Positions 1 to 4,320 of a stretch of DNA of 5,039 bases are shown piece by piece. Position numbers and translations under genes: made by a program. The stretch's first letter is position 1, and every line of letters starts with the position of its first letter. A model generated the notes under the pieces. The model ran no database searches, was not told where the DNA came from, and worked only from the letters and a program-made list of their open reading frames with translations. The DNA lies in contig CAKUMP010000196.1 of NCBI GenBank assembly GCA_934667795.1, positions 1 to 5,039 on the forward strand. The letters are read 5' to 3'. The DNA comes from an uncultured Chthoniobacterales bacterium. GTDB taxonomy: Bacteria > Verrucomicrobiota > Verrucomicrobiia > Chthoniobacterales > CAKUMP01.

Positions 1-247
1 TTTCATAGAATTTAAGCCGCTTTTATACGCGACTAAACTCTTATAACTCATGGGTCAATTTTTGGGGAGCATTCCATCTTGCCTATTTTGAACTAAGGGA
101 TATGAAAACGAAATTCGCTCTAAACAGCCCTTAAATTTCCGTCCATTCAACATTCCTTCTCCAATCACTGCATAGGTTTCTGAATCTTTTTTTCAAATCA
201 ATGTTCATTAGATTGTTTCTGGATAAAATTATAAAAATTTCAGAAAT

Positions 248-277
248 AATCTGTGTCAATCTGCGTTAATCTGCGGA
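248..277 (+). repeat. Three tandem 10-bp AATCTG(T/C)G units
   Basis: Three adjacent units, AATCTGTGTC, AATCTGCGTT and AATCTGCGGA, share AATCTG-YG with an exact 10-bp period, close to one helical turn. From memory, AATCTGTG-type repeats recur between genes in Verrucomicrobiota and other environmental bacteria; that is recollection and was not checked. The arrangement could be a dispersed intergenic repeat or three binding sites on one face of the DNA. It is too short and too regular to be a CRISPR array. Confidence 0.65.
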
Positions 278-301
278 TAAGAAACAGGAGGATCGACCTG
301 T

Positions 302-320
302 AAAGGATCGCCGATCTTTT
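302..320. promoter_or_regulatory. 19-bp near-palindrome centred on base 311
   Basis: Bases 302-310 (AAAGGATCG) and 312-320 (CGATCTTTT) are inverted around a single central C, with eight Watson-Crick pairs and one G-T pair. With a one-base centre it cannot fold as a hairpin over its whole length, so a dimeric-protein operator is more plausible than an RNA structure. It lies about 95 bases before the PEP-CTERM start. No regulator family is recognisable and its function is inferred only from symmetry and position. Confidence 0.3.
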
Positions 321-345
321 AAGGATTTTGGATCAGAGTGAAAAA

Positions 346-376
346 AATCTGTGTTTTTGCGCATTTTGTGGTTAGA
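346..376 (+). repeat. Second, diverged copy of the AATCTGTG motif
   Basis: AATCTGTGT at 346-354 matches the first nine bases of the tandem repeat at 248 exactly. It is followed after a diverged middle by GTGGTTA at 368-374, which resembles the usual end of this repeat type as I remember it. Together with the first copy it brackets the palindrome at 302-320. It may be an old second insertion of the same intergenic repeat. Confidence 0.4.
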
Positions 377-379
377 CTG

Positions 380-392
380 AACCTCAGAGGTT
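380..392. promoter_or_regulatory. Perfect 13-bp palindrome AACCTC-A-GAGGTT
   Basis: Bases 380-385 and 387-392 are perfect inverted copies around A386. As RNA it could form a 5-bp stem with a CAG loop. The right arm contains GAGG (387-390), which is the best Shine-Dalgarno-like sequence in front of the gene starting at 414 but stands 23 bases from the ATG. The element could be an operator, or an RNA structure that hides GAGG. Its role is inferred. Confidence 0.35.
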
Positions 393-410
393 AAAAAGAA
401 ACGTCTTTTT
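393..410 (+). promoter_or_regulatory. AT-rich hairpin directly before the PEP-CTERM start codon
   Basis: AAAAAGA (393-399) and TCTTTTT (404-410) pair as a 7-bp stem around AACG, ending three bases before the ATG at 414. No Shine-Dalgarno sequence occupies the usual position. If the hairpin folds, GAGG at 387-390 is brought to an effective distance of about five bases (TT plus CCC) from the ATG. This could present a ribosome site in the correct place. The stem is weak (six A-U pairs and one G-C pair), so this is a hypothesis. Confidence 0.35.
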
Positions 411-413
411 CCC

Positions 414-1505
414 ATGCGCAAATTTTCACTTATCTTCGGTTTTGTATTAAGCCTGGCCTCCACGTTACAGGCTGGATACGAAATTGCAGACCTCACTGAT
501 GCATGGGAAGACGCATTTCGTGGCTACACGCGCGTGTATCTCGATTTCGGAGAGAATCGAATCAGTGACGAAGCATGGCCCGGGTTCGTCCCTCCGACAG
601 GGTATTTAAAAAACAGTCCCAGAAATGGATTGTTTAACGCAGAAAATACTTTCAGCAGCCCCGGGATGCCCAGTGGAAACGTTATCGTAGAAAATATTGG
701 TGGCTACACCTGGAAATTTATTGCCCAAATTCAAAGTGCCATGTGGCCCTACGATTTGGAAACTTTTCCTGGGACCATTAATGCCTATCAAGCCGCCTTT
801 ACAACGGTAACGCCGCCTGCAGGCAGTATCAAATTCAGTTCCAATGAAAAAAACCAGGAAATGATTTTCTGGGCCAGGGAAGGAAACACACCAGAAGGTG
901 CCCCCATTCTGCGTTATGTGATTACGGACACCTGGGGGAACCAGTACCTGATGGGTGCCAGCGGGGCATTTTCCAATGAAGAAATCCTGACGTCTTTTAA
1001 TAATGCGCAACTCCCTGCCGGCTGGACCAAAAGCACGTTATATCTCCCTGAAACTTTAAGCCTCATGCCCGCCTACGGACCAGGCAATCAGGCGCATTAC
1101 AATCTCTTTCGCGAAAATTCCGATAATACCTTTTTCCAGTTTGTCTGGGGCGAAGATGGGGGCAGCATCGCAGCCCAGATCGCCGGAATGCCCATCTGGG
1201 GCGGAGGAACCGACGACAACCTTCGCGCCCGTGACGGGGACGATAATCATATTTATGGCGGCGGAGGAATCGATACCGCGATCCTGACCGGAAATTTCTC
1301 CGATTATACCCTGCTCACCTGGCTGGATGGCGGCGCCGAATTGAGCCTCTCAGGACTCGATTCTACCACAAAATACCTTTACGGCATTTCTTTCCTCCAA
1401 TTTGACGATATGCTTCTCTCCACCGCCACGATTCCCGAGACTTCTGCGGCTCTCCTTTTGCTCACTTCCCTTTTCGCAATTCCCCGCCGAAAACGACATA
1501 AATAG
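414..1505 (+). CDS. Secreted PEP-CTERM protein with an RTX-like segment
   Basis: This 363-residue protein is probably exported and handled by the PEP-CTERM/exosortase sorting system; no exosortase gene is in the window. Residues 1-20 are a typical signal peptide (MRKFSL, hydrophobic core, TLQA cleavage), which fixes the ATG at 414. Residues 21-260 are an aromatic-rich extracellular domain I cannot name. Residues 262-290 are rich in Gly and Asp (GGGTDD, DGDD, YGGGGIDTAIL) like a short, degenerate RTX calcium-binding repeat. Residues 282-333 (IDTAILTGNFSDYTL, then GISFLQFDD) match the module that often follows RTX repeats. The tail has IPET at 340-343, a short hydrophobic helix at 344-357 and basic RRKRHK at the end. 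The TAG stop uses bases of the adjacent mobile element, so the original C-terminus was probably slightly longer. Function is unknown; surface or extracellular-matrix roles are common for such proteins. Confidence 0.9.
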   Translation: MRKFSLIFGFVLSLASTLQAGYEIADLTDAWEDAFRGYTRVYLDFGENRISDEAWPGFVPPTGYLKNSPRNGLFNAENTFSSPGMPSGNVIVENIGGYTWKFIAQIQSAMWPYDLETFPGTINAYQAAFTTVTPPAGSIKFSSNEKNQEMIFWAREGNTPEGAPILRYVITDTWGNQYLMGASGAFSNEEILTSFNNAQLPAGWTKSTLYLPETLSLMPAYGPGNQAHYNLFRENSDNTFFQFVWGEDGGSIAAQIAGMPIWGGGTDDNLRARDGDDNHIYGGGGIDTAILTGNFSDYTLLTWLDGGAELSLSGLDSTTKYLYGISFLQFDDMLLSTATIPETSAALLLLTSLFAIPRRKRHK

Positions 1506-1517
1506 AGCCTGTCCCAA
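1500..1517 (+). repeat. Left terminal inverted repeat of the MITE-like element
   Basis: This 18-bp arm is perfectly complementary to 1782-1799. Its TAG at 1503-1505 is read as the stop codon of the PEP-CTERM gene: the TA is the probable target site and the G is the first base of the element. Beyond 1517 the two ends diverge at once. Confidence 0.85.
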
Positions 1518-1529
1518 TGAAGCATTTTT

Positions 1530-1655
1530 TCAATCTTCATAGAAAATTTCGTCCACCCGTTCCAGCAACAGCTTTTCCTTGTCATAATCTTTACAATTTA
1601 AAACGTGTGGAAGTTCTGGACGAAGATACCCTTGAATGCCTATAATATGGTTCAT
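1530..1655 (-). pseudogene. N-terminal remnant of a transposase (41 codons)
   Basis: On the minus strand an ATG at 1655 opens 41 codons, beginning MNHIIGIQGYLRPELPHVL and ending LLERVDEIFYED, before a TGA at 1532-1530, 13 bases before the inverted repeat. The composition is protein-like: acidic and leucine-rich, with a GYLRPELP motif and a helix of the kind found at the start of some DDE transposases. That assignment is from general resemblance only. The catalytic part is absent, consistent with an internal deletion that joined the 5' end of the gene to the far terminus of its element. There is no Shine-Dalgarno sequence before the ATG. It may be transcribed but is unlikely to encode an active enzyme. 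Confidence 0.55.
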
Positions 1656-1704
1656 TAATGGTTGTTTTTTTATTGTTCAAACAAAATTATAACCTATCAA
1701 TTTT

Positions 1705-1746
1705 GGGTATGAGAGCATTTTTTGCTGCTCATACCCTCTTTTTTTT
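1705..1746 (+). terminator. Rho-independent terminator inside the mobile element
   Basis: GGGTATGAG (1705-1713) pairs perfectly with CTCATACCC (1728-1736). The stem continues through AGCA/TGCT with one bulged G, closes a five-T loop, and is followed by TCTTTTTTTT (1737-1746). The T-tract lies only on the plus-strand side, so it stops rightward transcription. It sits about 200 bases after the PEP-CTERM stop and should end that transcript. For the element itself it would block rightward transcription through the upstream region of its own leftward transposase gene. Confidence 0.85.
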
Positions 1747-1781
1747 GTCTTTAAAGCCTTTCCTATCCTTGTTTTGCGGTT

Positions 1782-1799
1782 TTGGGACAGGCTCTATTT
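1782..1799 (-). repeat. Right terminal inverted repeat of the MITE-like element
   Basis: This arm (TTGGGACAGGCTCTATTT) is the exact reverse complement of 1500-1517. Read from this end into the element, the repeat is followed by AACCGC, whereas the left end is followed by TGAAGC, which marks the limit of the repeat. Confidence 0.85.
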
Positions 1800-1821
1800 T
1801 AGCAATCCATCAAACTTATAG

Positions 1822-2283
1822 TTTTACCCATTCAAAACGTCAAAGAGGCGTAATTTCTTAATCAAGGGAACCCCCGGTGCCGTACAATGGGCGAAACGAT
1901 TGTGTATGCGAAAGCCGGATTATTTTCTGGCCATTTATCTTCATTGCGCAAGCAGCTTTGACAAACCTACGCCGGAAGGCTCCAAAGTATTGTGGTGCCT
2001 CACCACTGGAAAAGTGGAATCCGGCTATGAGTGCTCCCTGCGATTTTTTATGGAATGCCGCAAAATGGGCTACCCCATCGTTTACAAGGCCATCCCCGCC
2101 GAAGAAGTAAAAATGATTCCCGCAGGATTTCGTATGGCTATTTCTACGAAACAATTGGCTGATATTTGGAAAAAGCAATGATTTATGGGACTGACCCTCG
2201 CCATTTTCCACCCTCACAGTATTCCTATTGGAGATTTCATCAACGCCACTCTGAAAGAACTCAGAAAAAGGCATTTCGCTTAA
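1822..2283 (+). pseudogene. Decayed alpha/beta-hydrolase (esterase-like) gene fragment
   Basis: One frame runs from just after a TAG at 1819 to a TAA at 2281-2283, broken by a single TGA at 2179-2181. The first usable starts are TTG 1900 and ATG 1906, but clear family similarity begins upstream at about 1860, so the N-terminal half is missing. KGTPGAVQWAKRL occupies the place of the nucleophile elbow (G-x-S-G-G-A-Q in relatives, as I recall), with Pro where Ser should be. The next parts, LAIYLHCASSFDKPTPEGSKVLWCLTTGK and then LRFFMECRKMGYPIVYKAIP, read like the strands and helices that lead to the catalytic His loop. The expected GLGH-type histidine motif does not follow. After the TGA, 32 more codons (MGLTLAIFHPHSIPIGDFIN onward) look like another piece of the same domain, possibly out of order. 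It is almost certainly inactive. Confidence 0.65.
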
Positions 2284-2996
2284 CGAGATACTGCATCAGA
2301 ATTCTGATCGACAACATATATGGGAATAGCCCTCTCGTAAATATTCTCATCTGAAAATGTGCAGCTAACCTTCAATAAATTAGCCTGACGAAAATTTGCA
2401 AGATTTATTCGAGCAAGGGATACTTCCAACATTCCATCCCGAACAGCAACAACATCATGTATAAGATCATTATTAAAACTCACTTTTACAGATGTCACGC
2501 TGACTCCGACTGCTGGAACAAACACTACTGAGCGAGAGTGCATTTCATCGAGAGGAGCCTGTATAAACTCAGGATCCGCCGTCAATTTTAATGGACGGTG
2601 GGCGGTTAAGTTTAGAAGTACTAATCTGCCGACATCATCAGTGATGATGATTTGCTGTTTGATCGATCCGTATTTATCTCCAAACGCAATGGAGGCAATC
2701 AATTCAGTAGATGAGCCGGAAATAAGGAGCATAGGATGACTCTTAATCAAAACACATTCACAAGATGGAGTTACCTTGTCGATACGAATATTTTTGCTTG
2801 TTTTGTTTTGCAATATAAACTTGAAAATAGCCTTAGGTGAATCAGGAGACACTACCACTTCTAGAGAATTTTCATCTACAGTCAGCCCCTGCTGTTCACT
2901 TGTTAGTATAGTTGACGTGACTGGCGAGGAATCTTGACAACCAGTTAATACGACAACAAGCAGGCAGACACAATAAAAAACAATGCAATACTTCAT
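2280..2996 (-). CDS. DUF1573 lipoprotein
   Basis: A 238-residue exported lipoprotein. Residues 1-20 form a hydrophobic lipoprotein signal ending in the lipobox LTGC, with Cys20 as the lipid-attachment residue, so it should be anchored in a membrane facing the periplasm. Residues 44-121 match DUF1573: a beta-rich Ig-like fold with FKFILQNKTSKNI and then TPSCECVLIKS, where the conserved SC-x-C pair is Cys79 and Cys81. Residues 135-230 look like a second beta-sandwich domain without a name. The biochemical role of DUF1573 is not established. The gene is last in the operon, and its ATG (2996-2994) overlaps the preceding stop by four bases (ATGA). It ends against the converging hydrolase remnant, and I see no terminator after it. 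Confidence 0.88.
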   Translation of the reverse strand: MKYCIVFYCVCLLVVVLTGCQDSSPVTSTILTSEQQGLTVDENSLEVVVSPDSPKAIFKFILQNKTSKNIRIDKVTPSCECVLIKSHPMLLISGSSTELIASIAFGDKYGSIKQQIIITDDVGRLVLLNLTAHRPLKLTADPEFIQAPLDEMHSRSVVFVPAVGVSVTSVKVSFNNDLIHDVVAVRDGMLEVSLARINLANFRQANLLKVSCTFSDENIYERAIPIYVVDQNSDAVSR

Positions 2997-3913
2997 TTAA
3001 TCAATTTAACTCCCGGCGGGGCCTCGATTAAAAATTCTGTATCTGATATTTCCCTAATAATCCAGCTTTCTATTTTATAGAGTTTAAACATTATAGGTCC
3101 AGATTCAGATTGAGTAACATCAACAACTATGGAGGGTGATTTGATATTGATTCCAAGATCAGAACGATTTAAATAATTTAAAAGGAATTTATCTACTTTT
3201 GTTTTTGAATTTCCCATTATCGCATCTATTTCAGTTAAATACACATTTCCGTCCCAAATTGTATATTTTTGCAACTCATATCCATTGATGGAACGCTGAA
3301 ACTTGACAGCAAGAGTATTGCCTTCCTGATTTATTGTTATGCTTCTATCTGGAACCGGAGTTAAAATATTTTTGTAATCTGCCAACGTCAAATCAAGCGA
3401 AAGAACTGAGTCAATAGGATAATCACCTGGCAGGTCGACTTGATTTAATTGAAGCTGATTACGAAATGGATCCAGAAAACTGTATAAACCACTAAAAGCA
3501 CTCATCTTAAAAATAACATCCTTACCTTCCAAGCCAGAAAGCTCTATCAATTTAGAATCAAAGGCACTAGAAGGGACTATCTCAGTCAAGACGAAATTAT
3601 TTCCAGAATACAATAATGTATTCTTTCTTGTTACAAGCTTACTTCCATCATTTTTTATGATATCTTCAATTATTTTTATATCAACACTATCTTGAAATGA
3701 TATATTTCGGCATATTCCCCTCAACTTTTCTGCACCATTTTCTGCGATAACTCCCTCTGTAATGATGTAGCGAACTTCTCCGCTTGCTAAAGCAGATCGT
3801 TTTTTGTCGACAAGGGTCACAAGTTCATCAATCGAAACAACCTGTGCAGAATATAATGAAGCCTGCTGAAGAATCCCCAGCATGAATAGCAATTGTATGA
3901 TGTTTTTTTTCAT
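2993..3913 (-). CDS. Exported protein, possibly LolA/RseB-like fold
   Basis: 306 residues from the ATG at 3913, chosen over upstream GTG codons (3925 and 3922) because it starts a clean signal peptide (MKKNIIQLLFMLGILQQ, cleavage near residue 23) and forms an ATGA overlap with the gene before it. The mature part is mostly predicted beta strand: DKKRSALASGEVRYIITEG near the start, later LLYSGNNFVLTEI, then YTIWDGNVYLTEID, and a C-terminal FLIEAPPGVKLIK. A helix followed by strands, ending in an F-x-hydrophobic-x-x-P-x-G motif, is typical of periplasmic LolA/RseB-like lipoprotein-binding or sensor domains, but this is a resemblance in pattern and not a recognised family. There is no membrane segment after the signal, so a soluble periplasmic protein is likely. 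The coding sequence is clearly more AT-rich than the first gene of the operon. Confidence 0.8.
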   Translation of the reverse strand: MKKNIIQLLFMLGILQQASLYSAQVVSIDELVTLVDKKRSALASGEVRYIITEGVIAENGAEKLRGICRNISFQDSVDIKIIEDIIKNDGSKLVTRKNTLLYSGNNFVLTEIVPSSAFDSKLIELSGLEGKDVIFKMSAFSGLYSFLDPFRNQLQLNQVDLPGDYPIDSVLSLDLTLADYKNILTPVPDRSITINQEGNTLAVKFQRSINGYELQKYTIWDGNVYLTEIDAIMGNSKTKVDKFLLNYLNRSDLGINIKSPSIVVDVTQSESGPIMFKLYKIESWIIREISDTEFLIEAPPGVKLIK

Positions 3914-4320
3914 TGGACGCACCACGTTGCACGGTAGGAATAAAATTGTCCGTTACGCGCTCCAGTTTTGAGACAATTGCAAGATACAAATGGAATAATT
4001 CGACAGTAAACAGCACATTTGCTTGTCCAAAATTCTTGATCCTTGCGAAGCTGACAGTTTGAGTTAGGGTTGCCATCGTATTCGCATTTTGCATCTTTTT
4101 TGCTTAAGTCTGGAGCAACACCGCCAGCCAAAGGGCAGCTTCCAGCTCCGGTGCATAACGCACCTCCCTCCCAATCACATTGACCACCTCCAGCTGTATT
4201 CCTCGGGCAGGTATCGCTACCAGGTACGCACTTTTTACAGATTCCCTCACCTTGCATACTGGCCAATGAAAGTAGTCCACAGACTACGCTTAGTGTAACT
4301 AGTTTGAATATTTTTTTCAT
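3910..4320 (-). CDS. Secreted cysteine-rich protein of 136 residues
   Basis: I do not recognise a family. Residues 1-20 are a signal peptide (MKKIFKLVTLSVVCGLLSLA); Cys14 lies in its core and lacks a proper lipobox. The mature part has 13 cysteines in about 116 residues (28, 31, 38, 48, 56, 62, 79, 89, 102, 106, 114, 116, 134). They fall into an N-terminal set with CKKC and Gly-rich spacers (GGGQC, GAGSC, LAGG) and a C-terminal set with C-x3-C and C-x-C. This points to a small disulfide-stabilised or metal-binding exported domain. The odd number leaves one cysteine free for a partner or a dimer. The ATG overlaps the stop of the YD-repeat gene (ATGA at 4320-4317) and the TGA overlaps the next start, so it is tightly coupled to both. 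A bacteriocin-like peptide or a structural surface protein are possible; neither is shown. Confidence 0.82.
   Translation of the reverse strand: MKKIFKLVTLSVVCGLLSLASMQGEGICKKCVPGSDTCPRNTAGGGQCDWEGGALCTGAGSCPLAGGVAPDLSKKDAKCEYDGNPNSNCQLRKDQEFWTSKCAVYCRIIPFVSCNCLKTGARNGQFYSYRATWCVQ

Larger units (their letters stand above)
1..413. other. Non-coding leader region upstream of the PEP-CTERM gene
   Basis: No convincing protein or RNA gene is visible in this stretch. All plus-strand frames close quickly at the left edge. On the minus strand an ATG near base 51 opens a frame of only 17 codons to the window edge, too short to judge. From about 200 the sequence is AT-rich, followed by a tandem repeat and several palindromes that are listed separately. 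I found no sigma-70 promoter with both boxes at good spacing; a TATAAA at 230-235 has no suitable -35 partner. The promoter of the PEP-CTERM gene probably lies here but cannot be placed. Confidence 0.5.
1503..1796. mobile_element. MITE-like internally deleted insertion element, about 290 bp
   Basis: Both ends carry the same inverted repeat: GAGCCTGTCCCAA at the left (from 1505) and TTGGGACAGGCTC at the right (to 1794), each flanked by TA (1503-1504 and 1795-1796) as expected for a TA target duplication. The perfect match extends to 18 bp (1500-1517 against 1782-1799), so the exact edge is slightly ambiguous. Inside are a transposase N-terminal remnant on the minus strand and a plus-strand terminator. 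The termini resemble those I recall for IS5/IS1182-like or TA-targeting elements, but I cannot assign a family. It carries no complete transposase and would need one supplied in trans. Confidence 0.8.

Noticed and set aside
1..51. Minus-strand frame starting MSYKSLVAYKSG and running off the left edge
   Set aside because: Only 17 codons are visible, with no Shine-Dalgarno sequence and no recognisable motif, so it cannot be told from chance.
213..235. Sigma-70 promoter TTGTTT with TATAAA
   Set aside because: The spacing is only 11 bases, far from the usual 16-18.
248..277. CRISPR array
   Set aside because: Units are 10 bp with no spacers between them.
606..1010. Minus-strand open frame of 134 codons inside the PEP-CTERM gene
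   Set aside because: It is a shadow of a well-supported gene with signal peptide and sorting tail on the other strand.
1658..1861. Plus-strand open frame of 67 codons across the mobile element
   Set aside because: It runs through the terminator hairpin, its T-tract and the terminal repeat; the hydrophobic look comes from the T-rich sequence.
1858..2274. Minus-strand open frame of 138 codons opposite the hydrolase remnant
   Set aside because: It is antisense to a frame with clear family resemblance and its own translation has no recognisable domain or credible start signal.
2245..2275. Terminator for the minus-strand operon formed by a TCTGA/TCAGA stem
   Set aside because: The stem is only 5 bp and no T-tract follows it on the minus strand.
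3828..4094. Minus-strand open frame of 88 codons spanning the junction of two operon genes
   Set aside because: It lies out of frame across the end of the cysteine-rich gene and the start of the next, both of which have signal peptides and ATGA junctions.
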